64,000 nucleotides of DNA, taken from contig CAIIXF020000009.1 of the NCBI GenBank assembly GCA_903813345.2, forward strand, positions 17,881,759-17,945,758, in the 5' to 3' direction. This DNA is from Owenia fusiformis (lineage: Eukaryota > Annelida > Polychaeta > Sabellida > Oweniidae). Positions 46,240 to 58,900 of the stretch are shown here, piece after piece. Below the pieces are notes generated by a model. The model worked only from the letters and a program-made list of their open reading frames with translations. It was not told the origin of the DNA and did no database searches. The position numbers and the translations under genes are program-made. Numbering within the stretch: position 1 is the stretch's first letter; every line of letters starts with the position of its first letter.

Positions 46240-46763
46240 AACTGATGATTTTTTCCTTTAAATAAATAAAAAAAAAATGCCAATGGTATAACGTCTCTTA
46301 AGATATTTAACCACTGTACTGTATTGTAAAATTGTTAAATGTAGGATTACATGTAACTGTACTGTAATTGTTTTTTGCAATTGCTTTAACATGCTTATTC
46401 TTTGAAATAAAAAAATTATAAAAAAAAAAAAAAAAATTTTACGATCCGGAACACTCGGACGAACAGACACAATGACGGACATGCGGAAATGTCATTTTAG
46501 AGATCGGTAAGTGTAGCCTCATTTTACGAGTATAAATGAACATTTAACGCAATAATATTGTGTTAAATCGCTTGATGTTATGTGTTTTTATATTATTGTC
46601 AAGTATCAATTGCACGTTATCGCGGCAAAATGGTTTCGAAGGATCCAGAACTTGCATCAAAGGAAAGAATAGCAAAGAGGTTAAACTCAATAACGGCCCC
46701 AAGAAAATTCCTAATAGTAAAGAACGCCGTTATTGAGTTTACGACGTTGAACTAGGATATATC

Positions 46764-48951
46764 TAACAATCATTTTCTACAAATTTCAGGAAGCATCAAA
46801 AAAGACCTCCCTTATACTCTTAATAAGAAGTACACACTCATCGGAGGGCTTGCCGGACACTCCAGACAAGCCCCTGTGGTATTAAATAAGTCCTTGCTTG
46901 GGATTCATTGAAATGAAAATCTTCAACTTTCAAGATCTAGCCTAGATCAACAGTAAACTTCAACTGAGGGTTTTCTAGACTTAATAAATATTGCAAAGCG
47001 TGTGTACTTACCTATCAGATCGCTTTGATACCAATGTTACTATAAATGACAAAATAAGGCAACATAATTCAGGCCTTCTATTCATAATTTGAAAAATATA
47101 GTCAAACCACAAACGAATGTTTCTAAAAACATCCGCCATGAACACGTGACATCTCGTTTTGAAATCTCATCCAAAATCTCGAATAGCAGACGACGAGATT
47201 GCTAAATACAGGGTGTCACACATTTTGGAAACATGTTACATTCCATTTCATTTTATTCCATTTCATGATTTGACAGATTGATATATGTTGTAAAACATTA
47301 TGAAAGTATATCACCAGTATATTCATTGCTAACAAATAGAATCATTGATTCAATGGGATAACAAGCTTGGATATATTACTAAAGCTTAGGAAGGTCCATA
47401 AAGTTACCCGACTTTTTGTGACTTTGAGTCACAGTTTGGAATAAAAGCCTCAAAAGATATTATAGATTTTTATTTAATGATGCAAATATGGTAAAGATAT
47501 GCTCAGAATGCACCAAAGAGGGTCTAAATTTCAATTTTCTTGGGGCCGAGAGCATGCCCGAGATCCTTAGCTTCAGCTTCTTGGGCTCTGCATGCACTGG
47601 TGATGCTCTGCTTGGGTGCACTTGGTTTGTCAGCAATACATCCCATCCATTCGCAAATCCTTCGGACGAGCCTATTACACTGGCTGTTCTTGATAAAATT
47701 CAGGATTTTGACCTTGACATTCATTTACCAAATAATCTTCACATGACAATCTATGCATGACCTCTATTGCCAATCAGATAAAATGCCATATATTTATATT
47801 TGACATTGAAGAGAGAATCAGATCTAGTGAGCAATCTGACAAAAAAGCAATTTTAGAATATTTCTGGCTTATGTCATTCCTTTTCAAGTCTATTTTCTAA
47901 AAATCCCACTGCACACTTTATTTCAGGAAAACTAAAGATTTTTATTGTATTATTATTTGGGAGTATTTTAACTTTTTTCACCCATTTTGTACTTTGAATC
48001 CATTATAACTTCACCAATTTATAACATATCATAAACCATTTTGGAGATATTGTATTCGAGATTGTAAAGAATAGATCGGTAGGTCAATTGTACATATTGC
48101 ATGTAATTTTGTCACCCTCGTAGATCTGATTTTCCCCGAGTCACATGACACTATATTTGTTGAAAAATGAAAGTGATAGTGACAATTTTTAATCTTAGTT
48201 AACACCAAATATTACAAACACATATCTATTTTTTATTTAATATTTATTTCTTCATTATACATACATTCGTTTTTTTTATTTTGTCGATACCTTTTCTATG
48301 AGATCTTAGTTCTAATCATTCTTGTTTCAAAGAGAGTTTGTGCGATCAAAAGAGACAACGAAGAAGTCTTAATTGTCCCCAATGAAAAAATGACAAATTA
48401 CTTTTTAGATTAACATATCTTTAGAAAATAATAAAATTCGCACTCAATTTTCTCTCACTTTGTTCATAATTTACCCTAGATCCATGTTTGTATTCAGTTT
48501 TAAATAAACTAGATTACAAAATCTAATCCTGCAATTTAGAAACAGCGCCCTGCATCATTTCCGTTGATTATTATCAATATCATCTCTTGTTTTAAAAGTT
48601 ATATGAATCAGATATTGATTGAAAATTCGGATAATATACATGTTTTTCAAAATCATGAAGCCTCGTCAATAGTGGAGTAATACCACCTGTGTAGTTTATT
48701 TCGTCTAGTGTACTAGGAGTAATCTGGCCCGTCATCATTCTATTTCCGGTTTGAAATTTTGTTATAAGTCATCGTCATAAAATTGAGTATTCCGACACTT
48801 ATTACAACACAAGGGTAAGTACTTTCTCTATATTTTATAAGAATAATTTCAGGAAGACATAAATGCATTGTTTATTTTGTCGAAACTTATAACAAAGCAG
48901 CGGTGATGACAACTTCTAGTAGATCAGATTTTTTTTCCTTTTGTGAAGTTC
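46764..48951. other. Intergenic DNA, no gene recognised
   Basis: A short stretch at 47530-47700 is richer in GC and open on both strands (47488-47760 plus, 47524-47724 minus). Neither reading resembles a protein I know. The remainder is AT-rich. Confidence 0.45.
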
Positions 48952-48960
48952 AGCTTCTCC

Positions 48961-50941
48961 TAGTCCAACATTAGACCTAGCCTGGGCCTCGTTTCTTATC
49001 TGACATGTCTTATGGCCCCGGCTAGGTCTAACTTCCATGATGATTTTGCCCTTGATGCGATCATTTAATCGTTCAGCAGGTTTCGACATGCGGAACTAAT
49101 TAAACCGTAATAAGATGGTATCGTTACAGAAATAATGTGATCAACGCATGCATACATACCTTATGAATAAATACAAATCATCACATACCCCCCTGTAACC
49201 TCATCGATGTATAATTATGAAAATGTTGGGAGAAGGCTTTTTCTTAGTTTAGAAAACTCTGTTCTGGTTCCGGTAACATCGAAATGGCAAATCCTTTCAG
49301 GAATAAACCGCCGTTAGCAACACTGAACGAAACAAGTTCATAAAACGAAACGAACCCCGGTTATCCTATATATAAGTACAAAATATTGTAATACTGTAGG
49401 AGGCTTGCGATAAACATGATTAAGTTTCCTACTTTTTTTCCTGTTTTATTTTCAGAATTATGGTAAATTTCTGGCTAAAATGCTAAAGCTTTCAACATCT
49501 TTGGACAGACGCAAGCATGTGATACTGAATAATTAGATATTTTTCTTAACATGTTTAAATATATATTGTGCCAAAGTTTTCTCTCCCAGAAAGTCAGTGA
49601 TTTCCCATTGTAATAACTCAGATGCGAGTAGGTAGTTACCAGTTTCACCACCAGGTGGCTCATTCAGGTCACATAGCATGACATAGTTATGCAAATTAAA
49701 ATAATGTAAAAGAAAATATTATCTGTCCAATACAAGAAAACATATTTCACTTTTTGTGACTTTATATGTTGAATCTCCCCGTAGTAGCATTTACATTTTC
49801 CAAAACAAAATTTTTTCAAAATTGATCAACAATATTTGAAGCAATATTTCTTGATGTACTTTTACATGTACATTTCAAATACTAGATAGTATGACATCAT
49901 TTTGACTGAATGTTTAATGACGATCAAGTAAGGTTTTTTAACATTAGAGTAATGAGATCGAAAAAAGCTGAAAAGTGTTGATTTGAAAAAATCATTTGGA
50001 GGTATCGAGATAAATCAAGTGTGAAGTATAGGTTAAAAGTACATTTACTTGCTCCAATATCGTGATAAACACATGTGTTTAACTTTTCTCTCATTGAGTA
50101 AATGAAATATCATTGTAGAAAAATATGTTTTATAAAATAGCATAAACAAAACTTCTGTTTAATTTTATTAAGAACATCATACATTTAAGAGCTAGGAATA
50201 AAACAACCAGTTACATGTAATCTTATCACAATACATCACCACATTGAAGTTATTAAAATGTAACAATTGTTACAAAGCATGTATGCTGAGTAAAATACAT
50301 GATCCCAGTTATAAACAATTGAGTGTATTCCTAGGTACGTTTTTGCAAACAGAAAACCATGAACAATTACCATAATTTAATATTTAGGCACAATTATTCA
50401 ACACAATCACAATCTAGCACAATCAATGACATCTATATTTCTTTGAGCTGAAATTACCAGTAATCAAATGCATCAATAATGTCGCGAGTATTGCTTTTTA
50501 AAGTTTTTATAAATAACAATAGAGTAAACTTGGGTGAATACACGCGCTGTTTGAATAAAGCAAAGATTCGTGTCATACTGGATGGTTATAATAAATATCA
50601 ATATTGAAGAACAATTTCGTTTCGCTGACGAAGTTTACTTTGGCGACGCACAGACAGACATTGCCGGTTGAAATATTCGTCTCATAAATTGGTAAGAATA
50701 AGACTCATTTTACGATTAAAAATGAACATTTAACACAATAATATTATGTGAAATCGCCTGATGAAATGTGGTTTTATATTATTGTTAAGTATCAGTGTCA
50801 TATTAGCGAGGAAAAGTGGTTTCGATAGATCCACAACTTGCATCAAAGGAAAGAATAGCATGGAGGTTAAACTCAATAATGGCCCCAAGAAAATTCCTAA
50901 TAATAAAGAACGCCCTTATTGAGTTTAACGACGTTGAACTA
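48961..50941. mobile_element. TAGTYCAAC element copy B (1,981 bp)
   Basis: The ends TAGTCCAAC and GTTGAACTA are flanked by a 9-bp duplication AGCTTCTCC at 48952-48960 and 50942-50950. Terminal hairpins lie at 48971-49031 and 50867-50928. The outer 430 bp on each side align with copy A. The middle, about 49390-50510, is extra and includes a fragment of the GCGAGTAG MITE. No ORF of note was found. Confidence 0.85.
49615..49925 (+). repeat. GCGAGTAG MITE, left part only
   Basis: AACTCAGATGCGAGTAGGTAG and the following CACCACCAGGTGGCT match the left half of the element at 3769-4208. The right terminus is absent. It lies within the expanded middle of the TAGTYCAAC copy B. Confidence 0.65.
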
Positions 50942-50950
50942 AGCTTCTCC

Positions 50951-51850
50951 AAGTTGTAGGTCTGAGTCGGGGCCTACAATGCTGATACAAATTAATTGAT
51001 AAGTTGTATAGTTGGCATATTTTCTTGAATTTTAACATTTAACTGTCTCAAACTCCCCCTAAGTATAGAACAGTATACACCCACTCGAGTCTCTAGCCAA
51101 TACTTGGCTAGAGGGGATTTCATCTGAAATACTGTGAACTCTATTTGAAAAAAGCTGGCAGTGGTGTCATAGTTTGAAAACCCACCCTTTATTATTTACT
51201 GTCAGCACTGTAAGTATAAGGAACCAAAGGAAAACTTGATAAGCATATAAGGTAAAAAGGAATCTAAGTGTGTAAGGTTTCCAAATATTTGACCAGAGAC
51301 ACATCTACAGCAGTAAAATACTCATTCGGCCGGGCGCCATAGTTAAAATGGAAGCAAATGTGACCAAGGCATCGCATTAGTAAGGTAAGATAATTTGTGG
51401 AAATTTTGGATTCTTGCAAATGTGTGACTGTTGCACGGCTACTCCTTGAAACTTTCAAAAATTAGCCTTACTTCAAGGTCTTTATGCTAGCTTTGTGGAC
51501 TCATGCACCTCCAATTTATAGTTATGAAAAATGCGTTTAAATGTGGTGTTTTCTTTGACATGGCTCTTTAGTCAGGAAATGCATTCACATATAAGGAAAC
51601 CAGACTTTATCAAAAAAATATGGCTGCCACTTTTTTGTACTTTTGATTAACTTTAATGCTACCTTTTATTACAAGAGGGCACAAGCTTATTACATAAACA
51701 ACTAAATAATCTGAAATATACAATTGTCATTCATGTACAATATGAATATACTTTTCTATACCTGTGTATTACTGCACTATGGTCTCCTGATTTCTTATTT
51801 TTGGGGTTTTACTGACGCAATAAAACAGTGAAATGGGCTGTACACCATTG
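50951..51850. other. Intergenic DNA, no gene recognised
   Basis: AT-rich, with no repeats or ORFs that could be supported. Confidence 0.5.
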
Positions 51851-52004
51851 GTCCGAATCCCGATTGTCCAAATCCCATTCATTCTAATCCTAATGGTCCA
51901 AATCCCATTCGTCCGAATCCCAACCATCTGAATCCCAATCATCTGAATTACATTCGTCCAAATCCCAATCATCCAAATCCTGTCTGAATCCTATTCGTCT
52001 GAAA
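51851..52004 (+). repeat. Minisatellite, about 15-bp unit
   Basis: About ten degenerate units of the form GTCCAAATCCCATTC follow each other, with GTCCGAATCCC and ATCTGAATCCC variants. Confidence 0.8.
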
Positions 52005-53285
52005 ACTAATGATATTTGTTGTTATGATTTTTTCTGAGGGACCACAGAGAAATATCATGTTAGAAATTTAAAAGACTTTGCTCAATGTTTCAGCTCAACG
52101 TATCTAAAACCTGCATATTCAATTCTGATGAGCAAATCTATGTTTCTCTCTTTAAGTACAGAATTACAGTAAACACGATAATAAGGCTTTTGTTCATTGG
52201 GTAACATTAATGGATAAATTGAATGTTTAAGAATCAGTAAATGTAAAAGCAAAGGAATCACTTTTCTGTTCAAAATGGTTGCTTATTCTAGCATTTATTG
52301 CCATGTGTTCGCAATTAAATTGTTTGAATCTCAAAAATACAATGCGGCACCAATATTGCTTTACATATTCCAATTATCTCTAACTTATTATTTTTAGTCC
52401 TTTTTTCAGAAATGCTTAAGTTGAGAATTGACAAATTTGGAATGCAATTTGGGATATGCGGTTTTGTCGATTTTTAATTTCGGAAGTTGAATCCGTTAGT
52501 GAGCCTGACTGTTCTACTTTCTGATATCCAGGGTGTCTATAAAGTATTTCTACAATTTACACAACATTTGTCAACATCCTGCACAATTCGAAACCTGATC
52601 ATAATACGGACATGGCTTCATGGGTAGTTATCCTACCGGGCAATGCTCAAGTTAAGATATAGAGAAACCATTTGTTCATATGATATATTTATCAAGACGT
52701 CCAAAAATCATCTCCATAACTGCCCTGTCAACCCTCACGCATTAGGCGTGATTGTCACGCATTTGCTGGAAAAATAGAAATCACGCATCAATTTAGCGTG
52801 TATGATCAAATATCACGCAAATCACGCATTTTGTTGAAATTTTTAAAAATCTTTTTTGTGTAATGCTGAAACGGTAAAATACTGAACGGCGAAAAAATGC
52901 GAACGCATTCCGGTCGGTCTTAGCACGCGATTGCCTTTTATGTAATGCTGAATACTCGTGCTGAGATCACATTCAAAACTGCATTAAATGTCACAAAGCA
53001 TAATTTAAAGTTTACTCTCTAATGAGAGAATAAATCTGGAAAATGAAGTTAGATTAAAGTTCATCACGTGGTGCATCACAGTTTAAATCTTTAATTTTCA
53101 AGATCAGTCTGATTAATCCAATAACTTGGACCATTTTGATCTTAGAAAGTCGCGATAAGTATTTATTCATATGGCCAATTTTCGAATGCCCAATTTGCCA
53201 AATTAAATAGCTCCAGATTAGTAATTAATATTCTTCTTAAAAATGCTATATTTTTCTACATGTATCCTGTAGTTAAGTACAAGGT
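52005..53285. other. Intergenic DNA, no gene recognised
   Basis: At 52736-52835 the heptamer CACGCAT or its inverse occurs at least six times. Around 52880-52930 there is a small CpG-richer patch. No gene was supported. Confidence 0.45.
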
Positions 53286-54785
53286 ATTAACATGACAAAA
53301 TGTCACCACCTAGTTGCTCACAATATTATAAGTTCAAACTTAAGTCGGATTTGAATTTCTGAGAACTCTGTAGATGATTTCAAAAAAAGGTCAACTTGAA
53401 AGGCGATTTTCAAAATGGCCGCTCATTTAAAAATGGGGGCCGTTTTAGTGCTGATTTTACAGTAATTTAGGTGCAATTCGTAAAACTGTAATAGCAATAT
53501 GTTTTAAATGTAAAAAAATTATATAGGACATTAATAAAGCTAGAAATGTAGATATTAAAGAAGCACATGGCGGCCTTTACTCATTATTTTACGATTTTTG
53601 CTGTAACTCGAAAAGTAGTGGAGCGATTTGGTATGTGTGAATACTATAACCATGGCACACTGTCTAATGACACTTTTGGTAGAAGGTGGCCATTTTGACA
53701 TTTTAACGTATCCTACTATAACTGTAAAAGTAGTGGGGCGATTTTGTTCATATTTGGTATGTGAATACTATAAGCATGGTACACTGTCTAATGACACTTT
53801 TGGTAGAAAGTGGCCATTTTGAAAAATGGCTGCCGTTTTTGCTATATACTTTGTTTGTAAAAATACCAGCCATGGCTGTTCGATGGGATTTGTTAGCTTT
53901 GGCGTTGCTGTTGACTAGTTGACCTTAAGAAGGTCATTGAAAGTCAAATCTTTTTTGTCCTTGAAAATGTCATTTAAAGGACAAATGAAATAGGTTTTCT
54001 CAACTTGCAGCTACAAAAATGTGGTTTTCTTCATTATAAGCCCAACGCAGATATCTTGCGATACACAGAAAGAAATGTTAGATAATTGTGAATGGTCATA
54101 AATAACGTAATGAAATTAACTGATCAATCAAATTGGCCCCCACGTGATTAGTAACGTCGTACATATAGTTTTGGTTTATTGGTTCCTTGGTAATCATGAC
54201 TTAACGTAAAGTTTACGGCAACCATATGATAACAAAACATCTTGGCATTATGACGTCATGATTTAATGGACAAAAATGGGCCATGTGGAGACCAGTGAGA
54301 GATCATCACAACCTATTCGAATATTGCTTATTAAGCAGCTATAATGATCGTTAGAGTGTAATAATTTTCACAATACTGATGAGAAAGCATGTCTAAATAC
54401 ATTTATCAAAAAATTATATTGATTCCTTTAGGTCAAAAATACCATTTCATATCTGCTTTAAGGTCAAATCTATATTCAGATTTGGACTTTTGAGAACTTG
54501 TAGATGATTTTGAAAAAGAATTGGTCAATTTGAAGCAAGTTCAAAAAAGACCTTTTTAACCTTTGTTGACCTTGAAAAGGTTATCAAAGGTCAAATCTGA
54601 ATTCTAGAGTCAGATTTGAACTTCTGAAAACTTGTAGATGATTTTGAAAAAAATTGAAGTCAGTCTAAACAGTATTTGTCAAGTTATTGGAAGTTGTAAG
54701 AAATTGTTACAGACGCCGATCGCCAACCACTGACCATTGACCACCATCCGCCGATCGCCGTCACAAAAAATGGTGTTGACATTAT
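53286..54785 (-). repeat. Mosaic of two dispersed repeat families
   Basis: The edges, 53286-53400 and 54450-54785, are the reverse complement of the family at 12069-12705. They show AAAATGTCACCACC at the left and TTGAAGCAAGTTCAAAAAAG in the core. The part at 53400-53850 is the 137-bp tandem family that flanks the LTR retrotransposon. The two appear to be joined by insertion or recombination. Confidence 0.65.
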
Positions 54786-55912
54786 AAATCAAACAACTAG
54801 ATATTTCATACATATGCATAGCTTAATATAATATTATATTATCAGATTCTACATGAAAGTTAAAAATAATGGTTACATACATTTCCATGAATAACATTTT
54901 ATATAATACATTTATAATTTATAATTTAATTTACATTTCAATAAAATAAGTTTTGACAAAATAAGTTACATTAACATTTAATTTCTTAAAATAATATACA
55001 TGCAATCATTAAATTGTTACAATTTGTGCATGACTTGACCTGGTAAAAAAAATAAACAATGTTTTCAATGCAAGTAAAAAAATCAAATTTTAACAAAAAA
55101 CATTTATAAATGCAAGCAGCTAGATACCCATAGGGCATAAACTGCAAATTACATAAAAATTAGACATAACATCAATGTTACAGATAAATTATTACAAAAC
55201 ATACTCTAAATGCAAGTGTTATCATTTTAAAACAAAAGAGTGAATATTCAGAGATTTTTGACTAATTTTCCTCCAATTTGTTACATGTTATAATGCTGTC
55301 AAATGCTGTAAAGGGGACGTTACACAAATATTGTATTCTATTGAGGTAAATACCTGTGCATCTTTTCAAAAGTGATATTCCATGAAGCCTTGATAGCTAG
55401 TGGAATATCATCTTGTGAAATTGCCCTGGTTTTCACGAGACAACAGAATAAAATTTTTGTTTATCATATCACTGTCGAGGTTACCACCCTCAAAGTCACA
55501 ATGAGTCAATATTTCAACCATGGGCATTTATCATAAGAGAGTATATGAAAAAGTGGATGGCCCAGTAGGCAAAACAAATTTAGGAAAGATTCCATTGTGA
55601 ACTTTTTCGCTCTGAATTGTTGTGTTTCGAATTAATAATGTGCAAACATGTTTCACTCTTCATTAATAAAATATAAGGGCAACATAAGTACTGTTTTATT
55701 GCTTTCCTCAATCTCATGTGAACTCTTGTTTGTGGCAGTAAACTTGGAGAGATAAGAAGAAATACATTCTACTGTCATGCTGAAGGAGTATAGAAACCAC
55801 AATATTTAGTCCACAGTCTGATATTTGCTATTAAACTGTAACAATATTCATCACATTCCCCTGACATCGATATTTCCAAATTTTAGTACAGTATTGTAAT
55901 AGGTATCAAAGT
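54786..55912. other. AT-rich DNA including the ADAMTS-like 3' UTR
   Basis: On the minus strand AATAAA lies at about 55693-55698, some 215 bp after the ADAMTS-like stop codon, and is the likely polyadenylation signal. No other gene was seen. Confidence 0.5.
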
Positions 55913-58900
55913 TTACAAAAACTTTTGACAAGTGACACAGCAAATTTTTGAATAGTTTTTGCAATATTTTGAACTTGCCATTATTTTACAAAATAAGGCT
56001 GAGCGGTCTTTGCAGCCAGCATCTTTTGGAGTTTTCTTTGTGTAATTCCGATTCGGTTTCTTTTGAGGCACTTTCTGAAAGCTGTTATAACCTCGTTTCT
56101 TTGCAGGTACATTATACCTAATGACTTCTGATTCGCGTGTAGTTGTTCGTCTAGCATTTGTGGTGGCAATACTCTCTGTGGTTGTTGGTTTTTGTGTTGT
56201 TGTAGTTGGTTTTTGCGTTGTTGTGGTTGGCTTCTGCGTTGTAGTTGTTGTTGGTTTAGGTTTAGTCGTGGTTGGTTGAGGCTGAGGTGTTTTAGTTCTT
56301 CTCCTTGGTTTCCTGGTTGATTTCACATTTCCATCTAGAACAAAAATATCAGTAGTGCTAATTTAGTAATAAAAACATTCATGCTTAGCAGTGGTGCCAT
56401 TCATTCACTAACTTCTGTTCATCTCCCTCTGATAAAAAAAAATATATGAAAAATCAATAATTGTTCACACACACCCTGGAGTTATTGTGTTTACGCTTTC
56501 GAAAAAAAAAGTAGGACACCGTCTTTTTCTGGCATTCCTCACATACAAAGTCAATGAGAGGTTTTATGACTGATCATTCATGTAAAATTGCAATTCATAT
56601 GCACATTTTTATTTATTCGTAACACTCAATAGTCATGAATGTAGAGTTTTTAAAGTCCTCCTTGTTTTTGAGTAATTAGCAGTTTTGACTTCAAACATTC
56701 ACAGCCTTGTGAATAATAGTTTTTGCCATACACTGGGTTTTACATTTCACTGTTTGAGCGCAGGGGCCGTGGGTTTCTTGTTTAAGCATTGTTTCAAAGC
56801 ACCAAAAATTCAATCTGATTAATGCAATTCAATGTTATTATTAACTTATGACTGTTCATTTACTTTCTTTTTCAAATATTGTTGAGTGCAAAAATAAAAT
56901 TTGGGAATTGTCATTTTGATTCTATTTTATTGAATTATTTGATTTTGAATGTGCTTTCTATTATAATGTGCAAATATCTTCATATTAAAATGTGAATAAT
57001 ATGAACTACTTCAGTCATTTGTAATTAGAATCATGAAAATAACATATAAATTCTCATCACATGAAACTCCCATAATGTCTTATTGAGGTATTATCACTCA
57101 TTTAAGGACTTATGTGGCTCTAAAGCAATCATAGTTGAGTTTAAAATGTATGACCAATCAGTGGATAGGCTAACATACCAGTATATACTTTGTAAGAATG
57201 CTTGTGAACTTCCATAGCTCATTTTAAGCCATTGGACAAGGGAGGACTCTCACCTTGGGGACATTTGGTTTTTCTCCTACAGTGTCGAGTCTCAGGTGGT
57301 TTGGCATCAGTGCACACATACTCATGATCCTCATCATTAGCCCTGTGCCCACAAAATACATGTCTCTTCTGTACACCCGTCCCACATGATTTAGAGCACT
57401 GGAAATGTGTGAAATAAATCAATGAACATATAGAACATCTCTAATATATAAAATAATTATTTATACTTTATGGCTCTCCAGTCATAGCAATGCCTTTCAC
57501 ATTTCCTTGTTAAAACAATAAGTTTTATTTTTCTAATAGGCTATACAAAATAATTATACGTACAGTTCCCCAGTCATCCCAGTGCCAGTTGCCAGGGCAT
57601 GGTATAATATTGCATGTCTTCTCAGATTCTGGTATCTCTGTGTGATTACAATAGCCATGCCATAAGCTGATCTCTTTATTGTCTTGCACCTTTATGCAGT
57701 CTATCCTGCGGTACTGCCATCCATTTCCACACGTTGCTGTACACTCTTTATATTCGGAGGCCTTCCATCTGCAATAACAGAGGTTTCATTTGAATTTTAA
57801 ACAAGCAAAATAAGATTTTGCATATCGCCTTTAATAGCATGACTCACTGCAATGAATATTAACAATTACATGTACTGTGCTTTGTCCCTCACAGTCTTTG
57901 AGGAGTAGGGTTCAGTTAGGGAGAATGGAGAATCTATCTTCATCCATCAATATCTAAGGTTAGAGATTTGGTGTATGGCTCCATTTCATACACAGTAAAG
58001 CTATAATACAATTTCAAGATTTTCATTTTTGTACTTTCAGGTTTGAAGAATGAACCATGTGGATTCTCACCACAATGGAGAATCTAATGTCATCGTCCTC
58101 AATGTTGGGGGGACCCTTTACACAACTACCAGGACCACTCTTACCAAGTACCCAGAGTCCATGTTGGGAGCTATGTTTGGGGGACAATTCATGACAAGCA
58201 CAATAGACCATGCTGGAAATTACTTCATTGACAGAGATGGTGAACTTTTCCGACATGTGTTGAATTTTTTACGGTCTGATCGCCTATGTTTGCCTAAGTC
58301 ATTCACAGATTATGATTTACTTGAGGCTGAGGCTGATTTCTATCAAATCCCAGACCTGATTGCGGCAGTCAGAGAGAGCAATAAACCAGGGCAATATCTG
58401 GAACTTCTCGAATTTGAGGAAACTGCTTATTTTCACCGTTTTTATTCCGACCCTCCCAAGAGTATCAACACAGAGCTTAAGAGTGGAGGGATTGTAGTGT
58501 CAGGGAGTACAATGGCTTTACGAACTCTACCACTACCTGCTAAAACAATTCGGGAGTTGGAGAAAATAGATGCTCCCTATAAATCAGTTAACATCCCAAG
58601 TATCACATGTTCTAAAATGGCGATTGTGCATGATTTGAATGCGAAAGGCTGGAAACTCTTAGAGACATCATTCAAGAATAACTCTGACACAGATGGGTCT
58701 TATATGGTTCACAAGTATCTATGGTACCTCTCTTCATAAGGACCAATCCATAACTGGGCTGTTAACTTTAAAGACCATCAAACTTAGCAGGGTGTGACAT
58801 TTAACACTGGCCCTGAGTCTATTATTTTTGATCTGGGCCAGTTGATTTTTCAGTATGTGGTGGAAATAGCAAGGCAACGACTCATATGTCTGAAATCCTG

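Larger units (their letters stand above)
41672..46433 (+). mobile_element. L1/Tx1-type LINE, near full length, 5' part disrupted
   Basis: It ends in AATAAA-containing DNA and a poly(A) tract of about 18 bases (to 46433). It is bounded by a 12-bp duplication AAATTTTACGAT at 41660-41671 and 46434-46445, as target-primed insertion leaves. It contains about 370 bp of leader, an endonuclease plus reverse transcriptase ORF, and the 371-bp TIR element at 42100-42470. No ORF1 was recognised. Confidence 0.85.
41130..46754. mobile_element. TAGTYCAAC element copy A, interrupted by a LINE
   Basis: The left end is TAGTCCAAC and the right end GTTGAACTA, with an exact 9-bp duplication GGATATATC at 41121-41129 and 46755-46763. 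After removing the LINE (41672-46445) the element is about 851 bp. A hairpin follows each terminus: 41143-41203 (12-bp stem TTAGACCTAGCC) and 46682-46741 (15-bp stem TAAACTCAATAACGG). Copy B at 48961-50941 has the same termini, hairpins and a different 9-bp duplication. No transposase is present. Confidence 0.85.

Noticed and set aside
47488-47760. Open frames on both strands in a GC-richer patch
   Set aside because: Neither translation resembles a known protein, splice context is unconvincing, and dual-strand openness fits composition.
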